Numbered from the stretch's first letter, positions 50,561 to 63,458 are shown. The stretch: 64,000 nt of DNA from Talinum fruticosum (GCA_021018815.1 JAITYX010000042.1:4764001-4828000), one strand, 5' to 3'. Made by a program: numbers and translations. Notes: generated by a model not told the origin, from the letters alone.

Positions 50561-50859
50561 AGTGGTGCAATGACAGCCAATTTGGACTGAGATTGATTTC
50601 AAAATGTTTTGCAATAGAAAAATGGACCCATATATGTTTTACGATGTGTGTTGGTAATATTTGGCAACAACTATTACTGTTGCAACAATTATAGGGGTAT
50701 CGAGCTGTTTGAGTTTATTCATTTCAACTTATTATAAGTAACTTATTCCTTATCGGTGTTAATGAGTATTTATTGGTATTTATCAAATATTGATAATAAG
50801 TACTTATGATAGGTTGAAAAGAACAAACTCTTATGAAATTTAAGAATAGATAATTAAGA

Positions 50860-51000
50860 AGAGTTCAACTGGTTAAGGAGGAGCATAATAATGTTGGAAC
50901 ATCGACTTTGATTTCATATCAAAGTCGATTAACTGCAAAAATGCACATCTCGTTGAAAAAGATTATGGAATTTTATAGACATAGTAAAAAGGATATGACT
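50860..51000 (+). repeat. Duplicated 3' flank of CHY1 copies
   Basis: Related to 41345-41500 downstream of copy B. AATTAAGAAG, GCATAATAAT, GACTTTGATTT, GAAAAAGATTATGGAATTT and a TAGTAAAAAGGATATGACT-like end occur in the same order with substitutions and indels. Confidence 0.65.
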
Positions 51001-51009
51001 CGATATTCA

Positions 51010-51243
51010 TTAACCTAGAGAGCATACCGATAAGGCATTTGCCTTAGTGATGCGTCATTCACTTGCCACAGGCATGAGTTGAACTCCCCCCTACCGCGCC
51101 CTCAATTGAAGAATCTGAGGAGCAAGTGGGAGCTTGGGTTTATCCTGATCCCTCCATCTTTCTCTAAGTTGTTGGCCTCATGGATTCTTTTGAGATAGGG
51201 ATCCAATGAGGATGCTCAAATTTACGATGAAAAAAAAAAAAAA
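51010..51243 (+). mobile_element. SINE-like element with poly(A) tail
   Basis: A B-box-like AGTTGAACTCC (51077-51087, one mismatch to consensus) occurs in the first third of a 230-bp segment ending in an A14 tail (51230-51243). I do not find a good A box, so it may be 5' truncated or mutated. Confidence 0.42.
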
Positions 51244-51309
51244 CAGAGAGAACAAGATGGACATAACATTGGTTAATTTAAAGAAAGCATATGACGGGAT
51301 ATCCGTGGC

Positions 51310-54300
51310 TATATTTCCATGATTAACAATGCATAATCAAAATTTATCTTCAATGATGTTAGCCTTACAATTTGTGGAAGAGGCCTCGGGGTCGATTGCC
51401 AGGGGAGAAAAAGACTGTTTTAATTTTTTTTTTTTAAAAACGTGTGTTTTATTCTTAAATATTGTTAGGCTTACAACCCGCAGATTTGACCAAATTATAG
51501 TGGACCTACCTATACTTAGTTTTCTTGACAATTCCCACGATACCAATTGTAACTGTAGAAGCATGATCCATATTTGCTGCACAAAAATCATCGTATCATC
51601 TGCAAACAGAAGATGAGAAACAATCTGAGCTTCATCACAGATACTAAAACCAATCAATCTACCGTAGGAAATTGCATCTGAAAGGAGATAAGACAATCCT
51701 TCCGCCACAAACAGGAAAAGGTACAGGGAGATTGTGTCACCCTAACGAAGACCTTTCGATGGCTGAACAAAGCCCCACGGTTCACCATTTATAATGAACA
51801 ATAGAGATGTCAACTCCACACAAAACATAATCAAGTTGACCCAAGAGGAAGAGAAACCCATTTTCAACATGATTTGCTTAAGAAAAGGTCATTCCACTCT
51901 ATCATAAGTTTTAGATATATCAAGTTTAATCGCCATATCTCCATTGACTTTAGAGGATCCGTGCATGGTGTGAAAAATTTCAAACGCCACAAGATTATTG
52001 TCCGAGATAAACCGGCCCGAAGTGAAAGCACTTTGAGATATCGAAGTAATATTAGGCAAAAGGGCTTTCAAACGGTTAGAAATCACCTTAGTCACAAGCT
52101 TGTAAATCACATTACACAAACCGATCGATCCGAACTCCTCAATGTGATCCGGTTTATTCTTTTTAGGAATGAGAACAACATGGGTGTGGTTAAAACCATC
52201 CGGCATCGGTTCACCTCGAAGAATTCCTAACACCGCATTCGACACATCCTTTCCCACTATACTCCAATAGTTTTGAAAGAAAAAGGGTTCACACCCTCAG
52301 GCCCAGGAGCTTTAGATGGATGCATCTTTTAAGAGATTCGACCACTTCTTCCTCGGTGTAGGGCTGGCACAGCTTCGCGTTCATCTCTTCCGTAATAATA
52401 GCGGGAACCACTAACAACACCTCATGCATGCTAGATGGGTTGGAAGAGTGAAAAAGATTGAAAAAATAGGAGGTGAAAATATTTTCCAATTCGTCTCTTG
52501 ATATCCGAAGTAGCCCATTAGTATCACGAAGCCCCTTAATATGATTAACTTTCCGGCGAGCGCTAGCTTTCTCATGGAACCATTTGGTGTTTTTATCACC
52601 ACACTTTAAGAATTTTGTTCAAGACCGTTGCCACCACAGTCACTCCTCCCTACGACGCCATATGCTAATCTCCTCCACCAACAACCGTCTATGGTTGATG
52701 TCATTAGCAACTTTAAGTTTTTGTGTTCGAATAGAGATCTCCTTTTGAACTTGGCCAAATTCATTTTTGTTCCAATCATATAAGGCAAGCGGACAGTTAT
52801 CAATGTTCTTGACACAGCTTTCAGCTGCTGATTCTCGCTCCACGCTTACGCCAAGTACCCTTGATTACTTCCCTACACCCTTCATCCGTTGCCCACATTT
52901 GCTCAAACCTACGCCTACGTCGCCTATTATTAATTTTCTCCCGATTTTTCTCCAGCTGCACCATAATAGGGATATGATCTGAATTTTCTCATCCAAGTAG
53001 GTAACTTTCGCATCCGGAAAACGCTGACCATTCAGCCAAGGCACGTAAACGATATAGGCGTTCCTCCACGCACCCATCTCCTTCCCGACCATTCCACCAA
53101 GTATAAGCATAACCTGAATAGTTCAGGTCAAACATACCACAATCCTCCCAGTGTCCGACAAAACAGGTCTAACACACTTTGGTTTTTCTACTACTTCCCT
53201 CGTTTTCTCAAAATTGAATAAAATTTCATTGTAGTCCCCACCCACAAGCCAAGGCAATTAAAAGTCACTTTTGAGGTCAAGCATCATATCACATGTTTTA
53301 GATTTGTGCTGAGGTTCTGGCCAACCATAGATTGCGGTAAAGCGCCAAAGGTAATCATGTCCCAATTTATGGACTTCGATGTTGATATGATTCAAAGATT
53401 ATGACAAAAGTGAATAGCAAGACCTCCCGAACGGCCCCTACTATCTACACAAAGAGTATGATAGTCACCAATTTTATTAAGTCTTCCCATAAATTCAACA
53501 GAACTCAGTTTTGTTTCCGAAAGGAATATACCAAAGTCGGCTTCCATCTCCGCAGCAAGTTATGGAGATTCAGAACTGCCCCGGGTGCCGAATCCCCGAT
53601 TGTTCAGGCATAAAGTACTTATTGGGAAGGGCGGGGTCGATCAACGACCTCCGCCTCGGCTGAGCTACCACCTACAGCCTCGTCCACAACTCTCACTTTC
53701 CTCTCCCGCTCCTTACCTTTCTTAATATCACGAATTTTTCGTTTCCCAGTATTGCCTCCATCAATTATCATCTCTTAAGGTTGTTCAATCCATCCTCCCA
53801 TGCCCTTGTTTCTATTGTTTCCCATTATATTCTCCTCAAGCAAGAGTTTCTTCTTCACCCTATGAGTGTTACAACCAGCCCAAATTTCCAGAAGTTTCTG
53901 CTTGTCCTCTTTCCATTCTTCGTCGCTCCTTTTCCGTTTCCTTTTTATCGGCGACACCCTTAACCTTGGTTCATATTGCAACTCCTCCTCTGGTGTGACA
54001 CCATCATAGTTACCACAGTCACGATATCCATGCCCCATCAAACCACAATCATAGCAAAAGTTAGGCAGTTTTACATACTTCAGTTCAATCCACTTCGGCT
54101 TTCCGTTAACTGTGATTTTGAAGCCTCTCCGAAGCGGTTTCCGAATGTTGACTTCCACTCTGATTTTGAGGTACTTTGAAGGCTTGAGGATATCTTCTTC
54201 ATCAACTTCTATAAATTTACCTAATTTCAAGCCCAGTTGTTCAGCGAATGTAAACGTTTTTTTCTTCATTGGCAATTCACAAACCATGGTCCATCATTAA

Positions 54301-54745
54301 TCACCTTCTCTCTGTCTGATTGGGAAAAGAACTGAAAAGAGAATAGGTTTTTGTCTAAGTCTTTAACGAGAACACCCTTTGAGGGTTTCCATATGTTCTT
54401 AATCGCAGCCTTAAATCCCTCAGCATTAAAGCTATTCGTAGTCAGATGTTTCCGTATCAAACATAATGCAATCTGTGAATCCACGTCCTCTGTTCCCGGA
54501 TCCTCAAAATCCAGGAATTCCTCCTCTTCTTCCGTCAAGTTTAGTCGGGCAAGGTGAGAATTCAGTTCAGACTCCATGGATATCGGTTCAGCAAAAGCAG
54601 TACTACCAGTGACAGGCCCACACGAATGGGGCCAAGAATCGCTACTTCGAGGTCGACAATCCCTACAACAATGAGGGCACAAAGCACTCACAAGACGGCG
54701 TCCAAACTAGGTTTAGGGTTCCGCCCTGGAGAGATTGAACGAAGA
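51310..54745 (-). pseudogene. L1-type LINE, ORF1 and ORF2, degenerate
   Basis: On the minus strand from about 54745. The ORF1 start (MESELNSHLARLNL, then FSFQFFSQSDREKVINDGPW) is of the DUF4283 type. It is followed after a frameshift by a zinc knuckle CYDCGLMGHGYRDC (C-x2-C-x4-H-x4-C, about 54010-54060) and a basic KRKRKRS tail. ORF2 remnants begin with an endonuclease segment (GGDYNEILF about 53240). Reverse transcriptase follows with HVVLIPKK, QSAFTSGRFISDN, KLDISKTYDRVE (about 51900) and SHLLFADDTMIF (the FADD catalytic motif, about 51600). Stops and frameshifts are frequent. The zf-RVT/RNase H end is missing, which is unusual because LINE copies normally lose the 5' end. Confidence 0.88.
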
Positions 54746-57250
54746 TAGAAGAAATATACATAATTATGCTGAAATTGATTTCTGTAATTAAGGCGTAATT
54801 TTAATTAAGCGCGATTATATACTTATAAAGTTGGTTAAATGTGTATACAGCAAAATGAATTCTTGTAAGTGTGTTTTTATTTTTTTCTTGTAATAAAATA
54901 TGAATATAGTGTAATAAGTTCCATATTATTATTTTGTATGATATTTGTAATTAATTGATTAATAATTTTTTTAATTGACATATATCATATATTAATTAAT
55001 TTGTGAATATATGTACGACCTTAAGTGGCTTTATTATTAGATAATAATTTTATATATTATTAGACATAAGAATTTTCATAAATAATTTATTTTTTAAATA
55101 ATTTGCAATTATAAATAGCGAGAATATGCAATGGGGATTACATAATTGTTTTTTTTTTTTAAATGGTAGGTTGTATTACAGGCTAATAAATCGTCCCATG
55201 TTTATGGGGAAATACATCAACTATGATTACAAGAAAGCCTTAATCATCTTCTATCACATAACTTTTTCACTGGTTGAATTTATGATTTATAGTGGCTAAG
55301 TATCCAAATCTGCCCCTTAAATCTTGCTGTATATTCCTGCACACGTGCATTAGTGTTTTTGTACCTTGGTTGAAAACTCTATTATTGTTTCTCTCTAACC
55401 AGACTGAATTACATAAGGAATTACACATTAATTAATAAATTAAATTATAAAATTAGTAATTAAGCATTTAATATAACGTAAGCATTATTTTGAAATACAC
55501 AATTGCACAACAATTTGTGACATCAACCAACCACACAATTCCAAAATTTGAAATATACACAAATACACATGTACATCTCGGAATGCATTCATTTCAACTT
55601 TGTAAGATGTGTCAAATTTGTGAGAATACTAACATCTTTCCACCGGTTGTCTTGGAGTAATTGATGTTAATATTTGTTTCTTTGAAGAAAATATTTCAAA
55701 TATTTATAGTTTTGTTCACATTATTGAAATAATTTTGTAATTTTAGTAAAATTATAAAAATAATTTATTTAGTTACATAGTCCAAAAAGGATTTAAAAGT
55801 CAAACATTTTATAATTACTATAATAAATCTATTTTTAGGTTCACTTATTGATTAAAAAATCACATAATCATGTTAATTATAATATAATCAATTAAGAATT
55901 TTTTTTTTATGAGTACTGAGTTGTGCTGAAAGTGTACTAAATTGTACTAATTTATGTTGAATTATACTGAATTGTGTTAAATACTTTTAATAAATACTTA
56001 TCATAAATTAAAAAAAATTTACATAAGCCATGCCCATAACCTTTTTTTTGTATTTAGGGCAACCAAAGTGGTGCATTATTGTTAAGACTCGACTTACAGC
56101 TACCAACAAAGTATTGGTTGGGTAGTAACACTTTCATTCCTATAAAGAGCAAAATATAAGATTTAACTCTCGAAAGTACATTTATTGAAAGGATTTTTAC
56201 TTTAAAACGTTCACGGTTGAAGATAAATTACATCCTTCATTAAATAAAAAGACAATTGACTTACGACTAATGTTAAAAAATACTAAAAAAGAAATGTCTT
56301 TTAACAAAGTACAAAATTGCACGAGGTAAGGCTCGCCGATAGCCTGAAAACGATCGTTACACTGTTTTATATTTTCAGTTATTTAAGTATTTGTTTTTCG
56401 TTTTTGTTGCTTTCTTACATATTTATTTTTCTTTTTCTAGTACGCCGAGTTAAGGAATCCTTTGATAGCTGCCGTCATGAGTGGAAAAAATAAAAAATAT
56501 AATTATACCAATAAAATGTATCCCAAAAATACATTTATATTTTAATTGATTGATTGTGTTTTATATTTTTAAAACCCCTATTTTTATGATATTATATTTT
56601 TCATAATTGTGTCACTTTATATAAGTGTCAATTTAGCGTCCATTTTGTAAGTTTATTTAGAATGATGGAAAGGAAAATAGTAATTTACGATTGCAATAAT
56701 TCTAAACACACTTACAAAATAGATATCAAATTGACACTTACAGAACGTGGTGCAATTATATGAAATATATCACCATCTAAATAGGGGTTTTAACAATAAA
56801 ATGCAAAATTAACTAATCGGAATATGCTGGTGCACTTTCAATGTACATTTTATTAGTGCAATTATACTTTATCTTGGCAGATATAGTCGTTGTTTAGGAG
56901 TGAAGTAGGCACTTACATATCTTGCCTTAATCCAAAATCATAATTTGTATATTACAAAATAACTAAATTTCTAAAAATTATAATTAATTTTTTTTTAAGA
57001 AGGTTATGAACTTCATTACTATTAGAAACTCATTTACAACAAATTAGTATACTATTTATCAATTAAGAAATTATAATATTTATCAGTTATGTGTCGATGA
57101 GTACAAATAATACTAATATCATTCTACTATTAATTATACTATTTTTTAATTTAATATATGAGCATAATATAATTTTTAAACAAAAACAAACATAACTTTA
57201 GTGCCTTGTAGTATTTTACTTTTTTAAGTACATCTTCATAGCAAGATGTT
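54746..57250. other. AT-rich spacer downstream of the LINE
   Basis: Apart from the LINE end at 55149-55420 no gene is visible. From about 56310 the sequence shows patchy similarity to the region upstream of copy C (near 42270: GCACGAGGTAAGGCTCGCC versus GCATGAATTAAGGCTCACC; then TTTAAGTATTTTTTTTC-like and TTTTTAGTATACG/TTTCTAGTACGCC blocks). Confidence 0.5.
55149..55420 (-). pseudogene. LINE 3' end fragment
   Basis: On the minus strand, RERNNRVFNQGTKT and CRNIQQDLRGRFGYLA resemble the C-terminal part of plant LINE ORF2. A T12 run on the plus strand (55149-55160) corresponds to its poly(A) tail. Confidence 0.55.
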
Positions 57251-57490
57251 GTATAAAGAGTGCTAGATCCCCTATTTACTCTCTTTGAGAGACTCGGAAG
57301 GAATCGTAACACTAAAAGAAGAGAAAGATAAGAGTGTTTTTGGGAGAATATTTTGAAGTGGATCGTGTAGAGGTCGACCCAATATCCTAACCTAAAATAT
57401 TCGGTTTAAATTTTCAAATGTTGATTTTTATTTTGATATTTGATATATATTGCTCTTATACATAAGAAAATTTATATTGTTATTGTTTTA
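57251..57490 (+). pseudogene. Relic CHY1 promoter and 5'UTR (fifth copy)
   Basis: Aligns with 42622-42860 upstream of copy C. The shared order is TGCTAGATC-C-CTATTTA, GAGAGACT-GGAGGA/GGAAGGA, AAGAAGAGAAAGA, GTTTTTGGG-GAA-ATTTT, and finally TTGCTCTTATACATAAGAAA then ATTTATA. No start codon or exon 1 can be recognised downstream. With the intron-7 remnant at 59150 it marks a CHY1 duplicate that has lost its exons. Confidence 0.7.
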
Positions 57491-58604
57491 TATACATTTT
57501 AATTATAATTTATTTGGTGCAATGTTTGTGAAAATAAGACTATCTATATTTAGATTTCTCGAAATATAACATCTTAATTTTTGGAGGAATTACTCATTTA
57601 AACCAAATAAAATTTATAAGGATTCAATTATTAGAGTATTATGCCACGTGTTTAAAAGAGACAAGTAAGACCTATACTTTCAATAAAATGAAAATGAACT
57701 TTATCATTTATTCAATCAATCACTAACATTTGTTGGAACTATACTTTTTACACTGAATTTATAATATAACTAAAATAGTGAACACTTATTCCAACAAAAA
57801 AATGAAATTAGTTGAGCGTTCCGATGATCCAATTGTCCCCATGCATTCACACTTTACCTGAAAACAATAAAACATTTAAAAAATGAGAAGGAAAACTCTC
57901 ATCACAAAACACTCAATTATGAAAACAACAATTTTGTAAAATTCATTTTGTTTAGAAATAAGATAAGAAAACACTTAGACTTCGGATGCCCCAATAATGA
58001 ACGATGACTCCCTTTGAAAGGAACGATGAATGATGAGTCGATGAGTACGCGTACCGAGGTGATCACTCGAACAATGAACAATAAACGATGGGTAATGCAG
58101 GCATCATTTGTCACAAAACACTTGAAAATCATTGTACTCATACACACATACTCTTTAAACAAAAACTATAATTTTGATGAAAGAATTGACATGCATTGTA
58201 CCTTACTAGTTGCATTTGGAAAGTAATCTATGGATAACTTCAATAAACTCTAAGCATAAAGGATTTCACTCAAGATGAGAGTAAAGAGAATTAGTAGAAA
58301 AAAAAATTAGAGATGAATGGAGATGAGAAAATATGAATGAGTGAGTATTTTGCCTAACATTTTGGGGGTATTTATAGGGGAGTAATAATGGAATACCTAA
58401 GGTTTATAATACCTCAATGGTCTTAATAAGTGCCCTAATTATTTCTAGAAATTATGATCAAAATTAATCCCTAACTTTAATAGTTTGTCTCTTTGCTTAT
58501 CCAAATGTATCTAGACATTACTTTAGCAATAATCCACTAAATATGTGCTTAAATCACACAAAAATCATGTGTCAAATTTTAATAATTAGCCATGCTTATT
58601 GCTA

Positions 58605-58607
<3 letters not shown>

Positions 58608-58671
<64 letters not shown>

Positions 58672-58695
58672 TAAAAAATAAAATTGGGTTGTTAC

Positions 58696-58759
<64 letters not shown>

Positions 58760-58760
58760 T
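58608..58760. repeat. (AAT)n-(ATT)n palindromic microsatellite and second (ATT)n tract
   Basis: About 8 AAT units run straight into about 13 ATT units (58608-58671), a self-complementary arrangement. After 23 bp a further ATT tract covers 58695-58760. Confidence 0.95.
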
Positions 58761-59149
58761 CTCGAAATCTATCCGAGTCGGGTCGGATTCATGTTCGTAA
58801 AAATCAGACTATCTATATTTAGATTTCCCAAAATCTCGTAAAAGGAAACCCCCACTGAAAGCAATTTTTATTGTATTCTTTTGATTTAATCAATAATATA
58901 ATCTCTTTCGAACTCGTGAGCGGTTAACATCAAAACTCTTCGAATAAATGCCTCACTTTGCAACCCCCAAGTTTTATCCCTTCTTAAAATATGTATATGT
59001 GTAATGTCTTGTGCGTAAGTAAATGGTGTCACATAGTGTCAGGCCAAATTCAAGTGATATGTATCTGAGTTTTAATTTTAAGAATTTTTTTGTTCAGTTT
59101 ATGTTGAAGGATTTTTTAGATATATAAGAAACCTTCTCAAAAGACATCA

Positions 59150-59345
59150 TCGATCAATTTGAAAAAATAATTAAAATTTCGACAAGTTCTCTAAAAATAC
59201 GATGTTAATGATGCATTTGATGTAGACAATTAATTTAGAAAATTTTTATAGGTTAAATTTCCAACAGAGAAAAAGATTGATATATTAAAATACTCGAATT
59301 TACCTCTTTGGAGGTGCTAAGAGCAACTCCTTCTAATTTATCACA
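59150..59345 (+). pseudogene. Relic of CHY1 intron 7 (fifth copy)
   Basis: Related to intron-7 sequence of copy C (about 46500-46720) and copy B (about 35995-36190). The common order is ATGTTAATGATGCA/ATGTCAATAATGCA, GAAAAAGATTGATATATTAAA versus GAAAAGGAGACTGGTATATAAA, CTCGAATTTACCTCTTTGGA versus TTTGAATTTGTCTCCTTGGA, and GGTGCTAAGAGCAACTC versus GGTGCCTAAGGTGACTC. Flanking exons 7 and 8 are gone. Confidence 0.72.
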
Positions 59346-59631
59346 CAAAAATATTAACAATGATTTTTTTGAATAAATATACGTCTACAACATGACTTTA
59401 TAGTGTGATTATTGAATATTATTTTTAACTTCGGAGTCAAATCCACATCAATAACCACATTTTTCAACAGGTGCAACTTGAAGGATCGTATTTTTATTAT
59501 TTTCTAGTTTGCGGAATTTATGCTCCATTCAGACAACCACACCACCCAAAAAAAAAGAAAAATCCCACGAGGGTTCGTATTTATTTATGAAAGTACAGAA
59601 ATGAGCGAAGGAGAATCCACAATAATATTTA

Positions 59632-59878
59632 CTCTCTCCATTTTAAATATATGGTATTGTAATTAATAGTTTTTGTTTTATAATATTTATTACTTTATAA
59701 TTTCAATGATGTATTAATAATTAATTTATTGATTTTGTTCTTATTAATTTGTTTTGTTCCTCCTCTTTTTAATTAATTTTCATCATTTACAATAAAATCT
59801 TGAAATAATTTAGTCTTTTAATAAAAATTTTATCATAAATTTTGTGTTTTATTGATATTCCCTCATAACTTTAAGACC
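59632..59878 (-). mobile_element. Stowaway-like MITE, copy 2 (one end lost)
   Basis: The reverse complement of 28126-28393 aligns along its length: ATTTCAATGATGTATTAAT, TTGATTTTGTTCTTATTAAT, AATAAAATCTTG and CCTCATAACTTTAAGACC blocks in order. The inverted repeat at the 59878 end is missing, so this copy is truncated. Confidence 0.78.
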
Positions 59879-60072
59879 CTATTTGGTATGAAAAATTGGA
59901 ATTGAGTAAAATCGGGGAATGATACCTGAGGGGTTTGATATGAAACTTGAATATTTTTCTTCAAGCGTTTGGTAGAGAACAAGAATGGAATCAAGCTTCA
60001 GTTTTTGTTGTTTGCTTTTAACCATGGAATGAAATCAAAATTGTTTTATTTTTTAAATTATTTTATGTCATT

Positions 60073-60190
<118 letters not shown>

Positions 60191-60403
60191 CGTCATTGTC
60201 ATCATTTGATCCAATAAAAATTGAAGCTTGTTATCATATTTGTTGATGATTGAGCCTTATATTTATTTTATTTTTTAATTAAATATCTTGTAATTTTTTC
60301 AATGATTAATAAATTTTATTTATAATTTTTAGTAAACCTATTTTTAAAGTATAATATTCTATCAAACAATATGACAAAAAAATTATATATAATAAATAAA
60401 TAA

Positions 60404-60445
60404 ATAATAATAATAATAATAATAATAGTAGTAGTATTAGTAGTA

Positions 60446-60502
<57 letters not shown>
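60404..60502. repeat. Long (AAT)n microsatellite, complementary to 60074-60190
   Basis: AAT repeats with a short AGT/AGTATT interruption near 60428-60447. In inverted relation to the ATT tract 215 bp away. Confidence 0.95.
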
Positions 60503-60508
<6 letters not shown>

Positions 60509-61636
60509 AACCCAACTTAATAACATAAGTAATAATAATAATAATAGCAAAATTTTTAATATTAGGCTATTTTTTTAATAATTACATATTAATTTACGAG
60601 GGATAGAGAATTAATACCCATTCTATTTGGAGGGATTCAAATTCCTTTATTTTGAGGGGAACTTGAAACCTGTAAATTTTAAGTTTACTTTCAAAATACC
60701 CCAACCAAACAATTGAAAAAGGAACTTAAAACCAAAAATTCAAGTTCCTAAATATGTTTAACGTAGTCATTAAGAAGTTGTAAAATGTCTATATAGATAA
60801 AAAACTTTTTTAAATGCTCGGAACCCCTCCTTCTAATAAGCACATGCCCCCTCGCCCAAATGCTTGCTTCGTCGTAGCACAGGTCTTTAGATTTAGATCC
60901 ACAATATAAATGCTACACATGGTAACTAAAAAATATGTTATAAAGATTATATATAGAGAGGTTTTAAGTTTTTTAAAATTTTATTAAGTAAAGTATCTGT
61001 AAATCCCCTCTTTCGTATTATATTATTTCACCGGATTTATAAAACTTAGATTTACAGTGTAAGTATAGATGTTATCTTTGTTAATTATTTTTCTTATTCT
61101 GAACTTTTTTCTATTTTTAACAAATTTTTGAGACAACTAATTTTTCAACATAAATTTTATAAAAATTTATATTTTTAATATTTTCTCACAGCTAAAAGAA
61201 GAATAACTAGGAAACTATTTTTTTTATTTATTCTTCACGAAAGATATTACCTTACTCCATGCACACATGAGACTCGTCTACCAAGGAAAAAGGTCCCCGG
61301 TCTTTTTTAAGATTTTTGAGATTCAACCAAAAAAATTAATATATTTGAGGGCTACACGACGTCGTATAATGCTGCAGACCCTTTAATTTTTGCAAGCTTT
61401 CCTCTATTTAAGCTCCCGAGTCCTCGACAATGGCACAACTGCACAATACAGCAGAACCACAGCTCGAAACAGAGCCAAGTGCAGAGGACACATAAGCAAA
61501 ATTTTGTGTGCAAACTCCACGGTATTCATTTCAGGTTTATCCTACACTCTACCTATATACACACTATTGTAGCAAATGAATTGTTTGCTGAAAATTTATT
61601 TTAAGTGCCAAATTATGAATCAATATAGGTCAATAT

Positions 61637-61703
61637 TAATAGAGTATTAGAGATATTATTGTACAATTATTTTATATACAATAATATCTCTAATACTCTA
61701 TTA
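61637..61703. repeat. 67-bp palindrome derived from the copia LTR end
   Basis: Two 26-bp arms (61637-61662 and 61678-61703) are exact complements around a 15-bp loop. The right 45 bp match the outer end of the copia LTRs (21400-21443 and 26567-26610) almost exactly. The left arm is the same end inverted. Confidence 0.88.
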
Positions 61704-61849
61704 AGTATGTATATACGTATTGCTAACTAGTCAATATGTTAGAATATAAGTTTATTCACAAGTCTTTTACTATCGACTTTAATTTTTAATAAAGTTTATT
61801 TTTTGAACACGGTATATAGATTTAGACGCCCTTTTTGGGTCTGGAAAAA

Positions 61850-62150
61850 TCAATGTTAATTTACGGGAATCTATGGAGATTTTCTTTGTTGTCCAAAACA
61901 TGGACGGAGCATATTGGCTATACTCTAGACATGTTGGCCAGAAATCTCCAAGCTATCCCTTATCTGTTTTAGTAGGTGTTGGCCGATAATAATTGTTTGT
62001 GGTGGATTGTACTCTTGTTGTATTTCGTTTTTGGTTTTTGTTTGATTCAGTATCTATCTCGCTAATTTTATTCCCTATTGTTGTTATTTGTACCCTGTTG
62101 TATTTGACTTCTACCTCTAAATATTATGAACCGAAAAAAAAAAAGCAAAG
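61850..62150 (+). mobile_element. Possible LINE 3' end with poly(A)
   Basis: A stretch richer in GC than its surroundings ends in GTTGTATTTGACTTC...ATGAACCG followed by A11 (about 62137-62148), like a LINE 3'UTR and tail. No coding motif is recognised. Confidence 0.3.
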
Positions 62151-63458
62151 TACATGTGTGTAATCGTGTTGAGTTCGTGTATTAATTGGAAAACCAACAA
62201 TGTACTGGAGTAAATTTTAGTTTTCCTTTCTTTTTTATTTTTACTTTTCTATATTATGCGGCCAGCGTTTATTTTGATTTTTTTAAAAAAGATTCATTTT
62301 ATTTCATTTTCTATTCTTTTATTTTCTTAACTTTTTTCTCCTTTTATTTTTAATTTTCTACATTATTCCTCAGTTTGCGTCTTTCCAGTTTGTTTTTACA
62401 CTCTTTTTCTGTTACACTTTAAATGTTAACAATTTTGTTTGTTATCAATTTATGGACGATGATGTATGCTTAGCTTTCGCACTTGTAGGATTGCACTTGA
62501 AAAGACGGTAGGGAACTGAACGACCTCCCTATTGTATTGAATTAATAAAAAAAGAAATGCACACCCCACCTGCTTGGAAAGAAGGATAGATTGATTCACC
62601 TAGCTCGGAGGACGGAAAGGACTTCGACCTAAATTAATATGTTATAATAACTAAAATGATCAAATTTTAAATATTTAATTTATTATCAATTATAATATTT
62701 TAGTATTCATCTACTATACCATAAAATAACACACTAATTGAATTAACCTTATCTAAAAAGACATCATATATATATTTTTTATCATTGTGAAAAATTGTAT
62801 AATAAGTGTGATACACTATTTATAAATTGTATCACCATTATACTATTCAATTAAAACATTTTTTTATAATTTTATACATGATTGTATAACTTTAAAGTCG
62901 AGACAACACGCGTAAGAGGTGTATTATACCAAGATGTATATCATTCTACTACCTACATATTTCTTGCATATAAAATATAAGAAGATGATGTTAGCCATCT
63001 TAATTAGATTTTTGAAAAGATAATTCTAGCGCCTTGCATTCAGACCCACTTATATTTTCGTGAATATCTCATTGTGAATTTTTTTTTTTTTTTTTTGGTT
63101 TTTGATAAGAATCTCATTGTGAATTTTTAAAAAATGAAGAATTATTATATACTTGCTTGATATAAATATAAGTATTGGTCAAGTTATTTGGCTTGCATGA
63201 AAGCAAGTTAGTTAAATTAAGTAAAAATGACAATTTTAAAATTTGACCCCTTAAAAATATTTTTTAGCTCCGCCCCGCTAGATTCTATACTAATCAACTA
63301 CCGATCAACACCTACCAACATCAGTCAATACCGTGCTTCGTGTATGTTACTTTATAATATCTATGGATAGAAAATCATAAAAGCTAGTAAAAACTGCACC
63401 TAAAGAATTTCTTTCTTTCTCTTAGCTCTGTGGTGGGTTGAAGTGTTTATAGGAAGCA

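Noticed and set aside
51255..51300. Plus-strand segment reading LVNLKKAYDG, like a reverse transcriptase motif
   Set aside because: Too short (about 15 codons) to support a feature. It may be a scrap of another retroelement.
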